Assembly (NCBI RefSeq): GCF_035083965.1
Contig: NC_089723.1
Location: forward strand, 5,169,501 to 5,233,500
DNA: 64,000 bases
Source of the DNA: Branchiostoma lanceolatum
Lineage: Eukaryota; Chordata; Leptocardii; Amphioxiformes; Branchiostomatidae
Reading direction: 5' to 3'
A model generated the notes under the pieces. It ran no database searches. It worked only from the letters and a program-made list of their open reading frames with translations, and was not told the origin of the DNA. Below, piece by piece: positions 12,755-24,900 of this stretch (its first letter is position 1; each line of letters opens with the position of its first letter). The position numbers were made by a program, and so were the translations under genes.

Positions 12755-12893
12755 TATTGATATATTGATAGATTGATTGATTGATTGAGTGATATATTGA
12801 TATATTGATAGATAGATAGATTGATAGATCGATAGATCGATAGATCGATAGATTGATAGATTGATAGATCGATAGATTGATAAATAAATTGAT
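12755..12893. repeat. GATA/GATT tetranucleotide microsatellite
   Basis: Uninterrupted GATAGATTGATAGATC-type repeats. Ser/Ile/Tyr-rich minus-strand frames over it are artefacts. Confidence 0.97.
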
Positions 12894-13195
12894 TGAAGGT
12901 CCCATTGCATTCATGGGGTGATTGGCAATAGTACTAAGTCTCAACTTGAACTATTGGTGATGTCACCACCATGCATTCGAAGTTTCCGGCATTCAGGCAC
13001 GTTGCGTAACACAGCAGGGTTGCCGTGACCGGCCGAGTCGGGACTTCTCCTTTGCTTAGCATCCAGTCATGCTTTCACTTTCCTTGATTCACAGTTCTGG
13101 GGAAAACAGGCCGGCAGGGATTCTATTTGTGTATGCAGTAAACAAAACTGGACGAAGCTTCCGGATCTCACGACTGGGAATGGTGACATGGTTAC

Positions 13196-13445
13196 CTAGC
13201 CTCTCTTGCAGGCGCTAGGCCCGAGTCTACAAGTTCTAGGCTAAGAGGCGCCTGGTGTCTATTTTTTTGGGGGGGGGGGGAGCACTGGTTCATGATTTTC
13301 AACAACGAGGCCAGGTTCTTTTGCTGGAGAGATCGTTTTTGGTGACAAAATAAATAGCCTTGCTCCAATATGTTGCAAATCACGAATCAGCGCAACCACA
13401 AACAATAAACGCCGACGCAGCCTAAAAGGCGTGCAAATGAGGCTA
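13196..13445. mobile_element. MITE, TAGCCTC family
   Basis: Bounded by TAGCCTC and GAGGCTA. The inner parts fold on each other: AGGCGCCTGG, a poly(G) tract, CAGGTTCTTTTGCTGGAGAG and AATAAACGCCG. A second copy is at 23051-23275. The overlapping 163-codon minus-strand frame is a by-product. Confidence 0.7.
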
Positions 13446-15534
13446 ACGGTGACCAAGGTTGTACACGGGTGATAACATTTGGAACCCGTTCCAAGTAATT
13501 GGATATTGATGGAAATATAATACTTATAGTGGCATGATGTTACGTAAAATACCACCAGGAACCACAACTCCGAACTTAAGAACCAGTATAAGACTTCTAA
13601 CTTGCATGTAAGTTTGTAATTTGGAAACGTATAGACAAAAGTATTGGTATCAAGATAATTAAGAAACTGGGGCTTAAGTTCAGAAGGAATTTTTAAGAAT
13701 ATACCGGTATTTTCTGTGTTTTTCCCCTTCAGATGGAAACCACCGCTCACGTGTTTCTTTGTGAAGCGGGTTTGATTTCGGACTTCCCCTTTTACGTCAC
13801 GTAACTACAAAACACCTGTGACCTATGACCTCCCTTAAGGAAGACGCAGTCATCCGTTCAAGTCTGTTTTTCTACCTTGTTTTAATCGACTCAGCGGCGG
13901 AGAAGGTTGAAGGTAGGTACTCATTCAACTTAAGAATTATCTTCTAGACCCTTAAGACTTGCCAGAGCTTGATGTCTCCGCATATCACCAAAGTTAACCG
14001 CAAATCGTTTGGTGGTATCGCCACGCAAAAGGAAATGGCAAGACTATATCCTATGCGGAAGTAACCGCACAGCGCAAGGCGGGCAAAAAAAAACCCAGAT
14101 ATGATAATCTAATTACAGCTGATAAGATACAATTGGTACGGAAATGCATGTGATCTAAGTTGGTCTACATTATACAGTCAGTTCTCCTAGCCCCCACCAG
14201 GCCTTCCTACGAGGGCACCGATCGTACAATTCGGCGAAAAGGGCCAGGGGAGTCAATCCGCGGGAAGGTTTACATTTCCCCCTAACTGCGCCTGGCCAAT
14301 GCCCCTATGGTGACCAAACTTCCCTGGCAAAATCATTCTCCCCATAGCCAGCGAAGTTAGTCTGGTAGAGACTACAGTTCTCATAGTACTCCTACCACAC
14401 TCACCCCTCGCTCACCCCCAATGAAAATACCTGATTTAAATCGGACTCGTAAACTACGCAACACAGAATTTATCAAACGTACATGCATCCCTAGAATAGA
14501 TAAGGCTTTACTGCGAATTTTGAAGCATTGGTGTGTCTTGATTTGTGGTTTTGGTACGTCTACTGATCTAAAACCATATCTAAGCCAGTGAGTTCGTCTG
14601 ACGTGTTATTGTTATGTTGAAAAACAACTGAGGTTGGTCGGAAGTTACTTTTCCTAGGCACAGGCATCACGCCATTGTTAGTGGTCGTGATAAAACGTTG
14701 CCAAGAAGAGAGACAATATAGATCCCGTAGGATACAAACTGCGATGGTTGTCCTTCATGTGTCGATGTTGAAACGTTTTTCAGAGAAAACGTGCCTCACG
14801 GGCAGTTACATGTAACGTTAGTACAACGATAGATAAGTAAATAGAACATATACATCATAAGATACATGACAACGGACTAAGAAATATGCATCAAGATCAT
14901 TTTGCCGCTTCTTTGCAACATTATCGAGGAGATGTAACGCCCAAACCATCAATATTTCGGTTATCTGTTCAGCCACACAAAATGTTGTATCCGAAAAATG
15001 CCACTCTCAAATTTCTCCCGCTATCGAGAGATCTTAATTGTTTATACTGCCATTTTGTGTTGTCCAATCTATTGATAATCTGACAGAGACGTATAACGTT
15101 AGTGTTTATAGGCTTTACGGAATGAAATATAAAGTCATGTTGTAGCTGACAATGCATACTTCAAGTACCACCATAGTGACTGGTATGACTATCATAAAGC
15201 CTTATAGTAGGAAAATTAATGTTGTGTTTTGGCTGACGTGATTCAACAAATACAATTTGACAATGAAAAACTGCAACAGAATATTTTCAACATCATATTG
15301 TTATCATACAGAAGCACATTGTGCAAGCACAAGTATATCAATGAACTGAACTAAGGAGTACAATGTTTACCACACATTCTTACGTCAACTGTTCAAGCCT
15401 TAAATCCGAGAGGGAAATAGAGGAGGTGTGTAAAAATATTTGCGCACGACTACTGGGAATTTGTTCTTAATAGATTCTGACAGTAACGTCAACGTTTAGC
15501 CACGCCTGATTGTATCAAGCTATCAGAGATTGAC
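13446..15534. other. intergenic, nothing recognised
   Basis: No exon, RNA or repeat could be supported; the interval is upstream of the first gene and may hold regulatory DNA that cannot be read by eye. Confidence 0.4.
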
Positions 15535-15539
15535 ATATT

Positions 15540-15650
15540 TTTCAGTGAGTAGAAATTTAAGATTTATTTTGTATTTCCATTTTGTAGTTTATAGCTGACC
15601 GTACTCAAGTCACTATACTTTTTTATTGTGTCAATAAAGCTTTTTCTTTC
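15540..15650 (+). mobile_element. retroelement-like 3' tail
   Basis: Ends with GTGTCAATAAAGCTTTTTC and resembles 3700-3800. Probably the truncated 3' end of a retroelement about 150 bp upstream of the first gene's start codon. Confidence 0.4.
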
Positions 15651-15796
15651 CCTTACCAGCGGTCGACTAAAAAAAAGGCTTACTCGCAGGCTTTTGCTAG
15701 AGTCTGTCAGATAATCGGAAACACAACTGCTACATTTTTCAGCCTAGGCCAAAGTTTAAGTGTCAACTCAACACTGCCAGGAAACGACGAGCCTGC

Positions 15797-15809
15797 CAAG
15801 ATGGCGGAG
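15797..15809 (+). promoter_or_regulatory. YY1-like motif over a start codon
   Basis: CAAGATGGCGGAG overlaps the ATG at 15801. It matches the well-known YY1 consensus AAGATGGCGGC except at its last base, a typical position being just downstream of a transcription start. This supports a promoter immediately upstream, though no TATA box is evident. Confidence 0.5.
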
Positions 15810-15974
15810 GCGAATCCTGACCTCGAGTTGAACCCTGATCCAGGCGAGAATCTTGATCCGGAGGATAATCCCGATCCAGAGGATGAATCTGAGTATGAGA
15901 CAATTCCAGAAGTGAAGGAGAGTCATTTCGTCCTCGGTCCGATGACACTGAGAACAAGTCTGGACAATTTGAAG
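15801..15974 (+). CDS. exon 1 of UPA-death-FN3 gene
   Basis: Encodes residues 1-58, starting MAEANPDLELNPDPGENLDP; a Pro/Asp/Glu-rich repeat-like start, then ETIPEVKESHFVLGPMTLRT. The ATG has a fair context (CAAGATGG). Donor AAG then GTATGT, phase 0. Confidence 0.7.
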
Positions 15975-18900
15975 GTATGTCGTCTCCCTTTTATGGTCAT
16001 ATCTATAACGGCATTATCTGATACAACCTAGATTTCCCTACTTTATACACCTTAGTAATACAGACAACTTTATATTTCTAATGAGTATAGAAAAATCAGC
16101 AATACATCTGCTCTTGCATTTTTACCATAACAAAGAGGAGAGAAGAACTCAAAATCTCTTAGATTATAATCCTTGTAGTAATTTGACAATGTATTCATGA
16201 ATCTTTAGACTATTCCTTTGTTATGAGCTGTACTTAACCCAATGAGTATATCAAATACAATAATGGTCTTCATTATCATTAAAGCACAGAGTTTCCACAG
16301 AAACGCTGCTATCACGAATCAACCAAACGTCAAATAGCTGGCATTGTTCCATCTGTGTACTCTGTATGCCCATGTAAACATTTCTGTCACTGCCATCGAC
16401 TGTATTTCCTGCTGTTACGAACATACTGTTCATCCATGTGATTTTATGGTGTCACGGGTAAATCTACATCGCACGCCTACGCCTTAAGTTTTCATGACAA
16501 GTGTAATGCAGAAGTTTCAACGAAACAGAGGGAATGTTCACTGGTAAATAAATATAGCCCAGGGCCAGATAAACACAGAGACCGCGTAAACTTCCTGTTT
16601 CAAACTGTACTGGCTTGTAAACACTACTATAAAGTGGATGATTTATGATCCTTTGTATATCAACAAACAAAGTTCTTTCACTGTTTTCCCGCGCTCGAGG
16701 TTTACAAAGGTCCACTGCCACGGCCGTTGACAGCAGTAAGACTTTGCTAACGTTTAATCTAAGAGCAGTTTGTAAATGACTAGCCTGGAAACCATACCAT
16801 CGGGGGCTCCCCGATATCTCTACGGCGCTGGGAGGGATGCCCGCCCGCCCAGACAGCTTAGCCCGCTCGGGGTGTGGGTTTACGGCCTACTACTACGGTG
16901 TCTGGGCGAAACTACGGTGTCTGCGAAACTCTATATGGCAGCTAAGAAGACAATCTGACATAAACGGGTCAATATATCAGACTGGGCCCGGTAAAACACA
17001 CCTAATAAGCCGACCCGTAGAGACTGGTGACCAGGCTAGTAAATGACAGCAATATCATGCAATAAGCCGGTACGATGAACCTGTAAATACTGTACATAGC
17101 GTCTGTCTTCTCTGTCACGACCAGTGGAAGATTAGCTCTTCATTGAGTTAAACTGGATCGAGATCATGGTCACTTTCAATCCCAGTGAAATGGGAGGTAT
17201 GGTTTTTGGTGTGTCTGTCTGTCTGTCTGTGTTTCCACACGTGTTTCCACATGATGGCACGTCGGTGACACTGACAGGAAGTTAGGTAAAACATTTCCTG
17301 CTATATATATATGCCTATATTTTTCTCTTTATGAAAGCCAGTGAGAAGATACAAAGACAGAATCAGCGAGGAATTCACAATGATGACTTAAACAAAAAAT
17401 AAAAGATAAATCTTCGATTTCTTGTTTTGTGAGTGTCACTTGTAGGCCTATAACATCGTTGATTAATTTTTGTACGTTCTGTGTTCCCTCCAGAAAACAG
17501 TGTTTGTTGTGATGGACCGGGACCTGACAGAGAACGACGAGACCGGTCAAGGTGAGCGCGCACACTAGACAGCGATCGCTGAGCGACCGTACAGCGACCA
17601 AAATTGAATTTGTCCAACCCTTGGTCTCATGACTAGAATATGATGCAAGATCTTAAAGTATGATTTAAAAGGCAACAAAATACACAGAACCTAAAACAAA
17701 AGAATTTTTCCGTCGCTCAATGGTCACAGTGCCTAGCCTCTAGAGGGAGTGTAAAGTAAAACTGATGATTTTAAACTTTAGTGAATAACGTTAGGAGTCT
17801 TAAGTTACCATTTATACCCTTTTTATCTATTTTATAAATGGAGAAGTCTAATAAAGGACACAGAAACCTTTAATTGATTTTAGTATGTGAAAACTCATTT
17901 TGTTCCTCTTTAAACTACTGATGCAAGACATTGATAAATACATGATACTATTAGTGAAATTTCGTGGTTCAGAGGTACTTCATTCATAGTTTTACAAAAG
18001 ATGCCATGGTGTTGCCGTATATGATTTCCTACGCTGCAGACAAAACGACCATCGTTTTTTTATTCCTTTCATTCTTTTAGTGATAATTGGAGAGGACTGC
18101 AGCGTTCGCGTGTACGAGTATCCAAAGTCAAGTTCAGCGCTCCCAAGACGGTCTCACCGCGTCAAAGATGAGTACATCTGCCATGAAAACCTGCTGTACG
18201 ACATGGCCCTGACGCCCACAGTTGTGCTAGGCCTAGAGAGCTACACCTCTAAAAATAAGTAAGTGCGCTATGCTTTGTCTGCATTTACTAACATCTACAC
18301 ATAATGATGCTTTGCAATTATAAAGTATAACCGGTACATAGATTATAACTCTGCTGTACGACATGGCCCTGACGCCCACAGTTGTGCTAGGCCTAGAGAG
18401 CTACACCTCCAAAAATAAGTAAGTGCGCTATACTTTGTCTGTATTTACTAACATACACATATTATGATACTTTGTAATCATAACCAGTGCATTGTTAATT
18501 GTAACTCTACATGTAGCTGTTGGTATAATTTTATAAATGTTACCGAATCGAACTATCATACCTTGTCTGTATTTACTGACATGAATAGTTACATGTAAGC
18601 ATAATGATGCTTTGCAATTGATTATATAGTCGAACCAGTACGTTTATTGTAGCTCTAACCTGTGGTCATTATATTACTTATAATTCACGAAAAGTTGGAC
18701 TTACCAATGGTAGTAAATTCTAGTTAAGTCCAGAAAAGTGTTATTTTCTAAACACATATATTTGACGTCAAGACGGGTAGATTGATCGTCATAACATTTT
18801 GTTTGTTTTAGTAAAATCATAACCTATTTCAGTAGTCACCAGTATTCAACGATGACACCTACAGTCTGCATTGGGCATTACAGGTTTGTGTGTTGCAGAC

Positions 18901-21900
18901 AATGAGATGCAAATAATGTTATTGATTTCATAGACTGAAGAAGATGCATTATTTTTGCTATTTGATACATCAAAATTATTCTAGGACACCGAAGCTAGCG
19001 CTGGCCCTTCCTTCAGACGAAAACGTTGTAAGACAAGAAGACTACGTCTTTAAGGCGTACAACAGGTCTAATGCGGCTGCCGTCACAGTGATGGAGAAAG
19101 TTCTAAGAGAGGGTATGTTATACTATGGTCAAATTTACAAACCGGCGCCCGGCCGGGTAGTTTGCGGGAACGATATAAGAGACAACAAAAGACACAAAAC
19201 GTAAAAAAAGATAAGCATAATTTGTAAGCATAATGTGTGAGCAAGATTTCTTCATGGCCGGCGGCATTGTACTACATTGTATTGACAGGATGTTCCCGTC
19301 AATAACAATTTTTGGGTACTCTGTAAATAAGAATTTTTGCACTATTGACAGGATGTTTCTGACAACAACCACGCCGTTTCTTTATATGCACTTTTGATTT
19401 TCGATCCCGCAAACAGCCCGGTCGGGCCCCGGTCTGGAAATGTGACCCTAGCATTACTCAGCATTATTTTCGTTACGACGTTTCCATTCGTTTATTATGT
19501 GTTGGTAAACTGGAGAAATGATTCGATCGTGCACGTGGGCCTCCTAGCGACTTTCAATGGTACAGCAGCAAAATTTCCAGTTCGGAAATCTCGTCTTCTG
19601 GACCCGCTACGGTTATGATGTTTCAAAGGTAGACAGATCCTGGGCTCATGAAGAAGTGACGTGGAATCCCCTAGCTGCTTTTTTGTAACTGCAGGGGACA
19701 CTTTTGTTTCAGACTTTGAAGGAGCATAATTCAAAAAGGAATTGACTAATCGTGAAGGCTTTTGGTGACGTAGATCCCCCTAGCAGATTTTTTGTAACTG
19801 CAGGGGACACTTTTGTTTCAGACTTTGAAGGAGCATAATTCAAGAAGGAGTCGATTAATCCTCAAGACGTTTGGTATGTAGAAAGCCTGAGTTATGTTTG
19901 ACGTAATCAAATGCAATTTATGCAAATCAGGTGAACATTTGCATAATTAATGAGAAAATTTCATTTCATGCGGGTCACAGAAATACTGACGTAGTTTTGA
20001 GCGTTGGCGCGACCAACTGTTTGTTGTATATTTCCGATGCTATAATTTGTATGATTTTGATATGGACTCCAGGAAGAATAGTTATGTATCACTAATGGAG
20101 ATCGTAATATGCAAATCAGGTGCAAAATTGGAATATTTTATGACGACGTCCTATTTCGGTTTTCCTCAGGCCCGTTTAGAGACATGAAACAGGTGGACGT
20201 CTTCATCTCGCCCGACCAGGAAATCCCGTCAGGCCTTGCACTGATCAACGTCTTCTCCTCGCACGTGTGTCTAGTCAACCGCCATAGCAGGCGCAAACTG
20301 GAAACCAGGTTTGTTTGTTTATTCCGCATAACCGGTAAATTCCTTACACCCCCATCTCGCTAGGGCGGCGAGCGCGCTGCGACGTAAAATTTGACAGAGC
20401 GCTCAACGAATTTCATAGATAAAAAACGAATCTTTTTACTCTTTGTGTGTTTTGTTGCCTTTTCAGTCATACTTGTACATCTTGCATGATATTTCAATTA
20501 TGAAGCCAATGGTTACACAAATTCAATGTAGGTCGCAGAGAGAGCGCAGCGCGATCGCCGTCAAGTGAAATTGGGACCACAGGGAATATCACGCCAGTAA
20601 ATAAAAGCTGTGTAAGACCAGACTGTAAGTTCGATCCACTCACACCGGTAGGACCCCTACCCTTTTTGATAAGTGTGGTGGGTTCTTTAACGTGCTCGAG
20701 TTGCGGCTCTCCTCAAACACTGGAACTCCGGCTTTACGTCTTATCCGAGAGGACGTCCCTAACCGAAGCTAGGTTCCCATTTTTATGAGAGGACGTCCCT
20801 AACCGAAGCTAGGTACCCATTTTCACGTTTACGTCCTATCCGAGAGGACGTCCCTAACCGAAGCTAGGTACCCATTTTTATGAGAGGACGTCCCTAACCG
20901 AAGCTAGGTTCCCATTTTTATGAGAGGACGTCCCTAACCGAAGCTAGGTTTCCATTCTTATGAGAGGACGTCCCTAACCGGAGCCAGGTACCCATTTTCA
21001 CGTTTACGTCCTATCCGAGAGGACGTCACTAACCGAAGCTAGGTTCCCATTTTGATGAGAGGACGTCCCTAACCGAAGCTAGGTTCCCATTCTTATTAGA
21101 GGACGTCCCTAACCGGAGCCAGGTACCCATTTTCACGTTTACGTCCTATCCGAGAGGACGTCCCTAACCGAAGCTAGGTTCCCATTTTTATGAGAGGACG
21201 TCCCTAGCCGAAGCTAGGTTCCCATTTTTATGAGAGGACGTCCCTAACCGAAGCTAGGTACCCATTTTCACGTTTACGTCCTATCCGAGAGGACGTCCAT
21301 AACCAAAGCTAGGTACCCATCTTCACTTTAGTAGAGTGAAGAAATAGGTGTAGTAACTGTAGAAATAAGGGCCTTTCCTAAAGACACAACATTTGGGCCT
21401 GCTAGGTATTCAAACCCAAAACCTTTAGATTCTAAATCAACAACCCTAACCTTGCCACCAGGTACCCCAGGTTCTACAAATCCAAGAAGAGAAGAAGCAC
21501 TATCCCCTGCGCGTACATCGCAACCAGACCCTTACCACTCGTCGTCACCTATGAGGAGCTAACTCACTTCGACCCGCTGGAAGCCGGCCTGAGATTTGAG
21601 GTCGGCAACAAGATGCACTTCCTCCGCTGTGACCACGAAAGCGCCCTCGAAGTCATCCAACACTTCGAGTTCCACAAATACGGTGAAAATTGGCCTCCGC
21701 TTTACATCAATGGGGATGGAATAGACTTCGACAATGAGTCGCTCCCTCCTACGGAGTCTGAGGGAAGTAATGATACAGTTCAGTCAGGCGATATCCCGAT
21801 CTTCCTGGACTGTCAATCACCCATTACAAGGATAGGCTCCCGCTCTAAGGAGGAGGGGCACATCTACCAGAACGAGTTTATTACACGGAGGTGCGAGGAG

Positions 21901-24900
21901 GACCCCAAAGAGGTTGGTGTATATAGACAACGATACTTGTACCAATATGTGTATGTTTGTAATCCTGTATTTGTTGCGGCCTGAACTTAGCTCAGTTGGG
22001 CCAAAAAATTAGCCATAAAGGTCTCTTCTTCATTCATCCATTCATTATCCAATGGTCTAGTGACAGGACATAATACATACGAAATACAACGCAAATGTAG
22101 GTTTTCGCTACAACTTAGAAGATACATAGATCACATTCTATCAATCCCTATACCCATCCATTTTCATTCAGGTCTAGATCGATTTGAAATACTCACACAC
22201 ACGCACACGTACACACAAACAAACACACGCAGATGTTCACATATATATATTTACAGTCATCACGAAATCTTATAAGTGGTCTTCTTCATGAATTAAAATC
22301 AAAAGCTAATCTGACTGGCTTTTCCTGTGCTGAACTTTCCAAGAAGTCCCAGATACTTTGCCTTACCTTTTTCTTAGCTTCAAAAAGTTGTGCTTTCCCA
22401 GATTTTCATCGCACCTTCTCTGTCAAACAGGGCTTCATGGCAAACATCGGCGTTTTTGGCGGGAAGCCGACTGTCGGGGGAGACTGGCTCCTACAGGTGT
22501 TCATCTGCCCCCTGAGGAAGTCGCAGGAAGAAATCGTAAGTCTAACTTAAAGGTTCAATTTGTAAGATTAGGACATTATAGAAAGGAGATTCTCCTACCA
22601 TTTCTTTATATCGTAAGTTAGAAGAAATCGTAAGTTTAACTTAAAGGTGCACTATGTAAAATCAGGATAATATATAAAGTAGATTTTCTTTATATAGTAC
22701 ATGTAAGTTAGCTCAGCCTTATAAAATTGCATACCGATAATCAGGGAGGAATGATACAAGATAATTGCGCCACGCAAATATGTTTAAGACTTTTGTATAT
22801 GAATCGGAATTTCTTTGTGGGCGAAGAATTATCTAGAACCATTTCGCACAACAGTTGCAACAATGATTAGCAATAGACTAATGTCAGTAATGATAATGAA
22901 ATGTGTTCAAAATTTGACACTTTGGGTCGTTCAACGATGAAAGAGGACTGTGCATTGGGCACCATTTTCACTTTAGCAAGCGTTTCAACAAGAATTGATA
23001 GATAAATGTATTGCAAACTACTGTTCCCTCTAAAATAACAGGACATATTATAGCCTCCGCTGCAGGCCTTGTAGGCAGCGCCGGCGTTTATTTGGGGCCG
23101 GGGGGGGGGGGCGCTGCGTCGCGATTTTTACAATATCAGGGTCAGGTTCTTTTACTGGATAGCCGTCCTATAAGCTCAAATACGATCTCTCCAGCAAAAG
23201 AACCAGGCCTTGATATGTTGGAAAATAAACGCTGATACCACCTAGAAGGCCTGAAAATGAGACTAGACTTGTCAAAGGAAAGCTAACAAGTAAATCTACC
23301 TTTGTCCATTGAATGATCACAAGTGAATCCAGCAAACCCTTGCCGAAGACAAACACAGACATTTTCAACTTACTTATGTCATGCCCCGACACCATATCTA
23401 CGTATTTAGGCCAATACATACATGTATGTAGCACTTTACAAAAGAGAATTGTAACAGACAGACACGTTTAACGTATATTATGTCAGTACGCCATTTACGT
23501 CCATATTCTTGTAGTCATAGTTTTTAGAATAGACTCGTTTAGTATTTATTGTATTGATTGCTTTGTCATTGTTGCCATACATTCTGCCATATAGAATTGT
23601 CGAGCAATAAAGTTCATTCATTGAACCTTCAGATGAAAGACTTCGCCAAACAGCAGCGGGAGGTGGTGTGTACGCTGCGCGCCTTCCAGGTCGTGCGGGA
23701 CCTGTCGGTGTCCGTGGATCTCAGGGAGGGATGGAACCATGATGGCGACAAGATGATGGTAAATCAATCAATCAATCAATAGATAAATCCACCAATCAAT
23801 AGACCGATGCTGTTTGAAAGATCTTAGGGAGTCCTAGCCAGTTGGTTGACAGAAACACTGGTGTGTTTTCGAGCGTTGACCCGACCTCTCATTCTTGAAA
23901 TTTAGGTGCCAAGGTGGTCGTGTGGTTAGGGTCGTTGACTCAGCGTATTCCCAGTGTTGTACCATTGGGAAAGGTACCTGTACTTATCACCTATGTCCTT
24001 ACTCGACTCAGGTGAAAATGGATTACCTAGCTTTGGTTAAGGACGTCCTGTCGGATGGGTCTCGCCTTAGGCCACAGGTGTGGTCGGAGGACCTGGCAAA
24101 AGACACCATGTGTAGTCCTATGCGGCACCTTTTGTATTAGTTATTAGGTGACGTCATGAGAGAAAAAAGACTATCCCCGTGGACCAATGGTTGTGCTTGG
24201 TGATTATAAATAGAGAAGGAGTTCTTCCTGGTGTGAGTTGTCCGGTAGTAGAACCTCACAGTCCGGTCTTACGCAGCTTGTACCTACTGTGTACCAGCTG
24301 GTGTGTTAAGCCGAAAGGCGATTATGCGAAACAAATACACACATTTACAAACATATACTGTAAGAGTAACACTTTAGCCTGGAGCCCAGCCTTGTTAGCT
24401 TTGGTCCGCTTCCCAAGGCGGGTAGCGGATCTTGGGGAGCGGGCCAAAGCCAACAAGGCTGTACTCCAGGGCGTCCAGGCTATAACACTATACCTACGAT
24501 GCTCCCAGGAGGTGTCGAAGGAGGAGCTCCATGGTGCGCTGAAAGGCTCCTCGCAGTTCCTGCACGACATCTGTCTCCAACACGAGGACACGTCGCAGAC
24601 TCGCTTCCGAGGATCCATCGTCATCAGACAGGGCATGGAGAAGACGCTCACCCTCAGGATCCTCACAGACTACGTAAGTGTTCTTTACAGGACTCTGACC
24701 CTCAGGATCCTCACAGACTAGAACACCAACACTTACGTAGACTACGTAAGTGTTCCTTACAGGACTCTCACCCTCAGGATACTCACAGACTACGTAAGTG
24801 TTATTTACAGGACTCTCACCCTCAGGATCCTCAAAGACTACGTAAGTGTTCCTTACAGGACTCTCACCCTCAGGATACTCACAGACTACGTAAGTGTTCC

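Noticed and set aside
12630..12944. Ser/Ile/Tyr-repeat frame of 104 codons
   Set aside because: Translation of the GATA/GATT microsatellite.
13259..13750. 163-codon minus-strand frame
   Set aside because: Starts inside a MITE, crosses its poly(G) tract, and has no family resemblance or splice support.
20735..21330. CRISPR-like spacing of a 40-bp repeat
   Set aside because: No unique spacers; monomers are contiguous and derive from a SINE in an animal genome.
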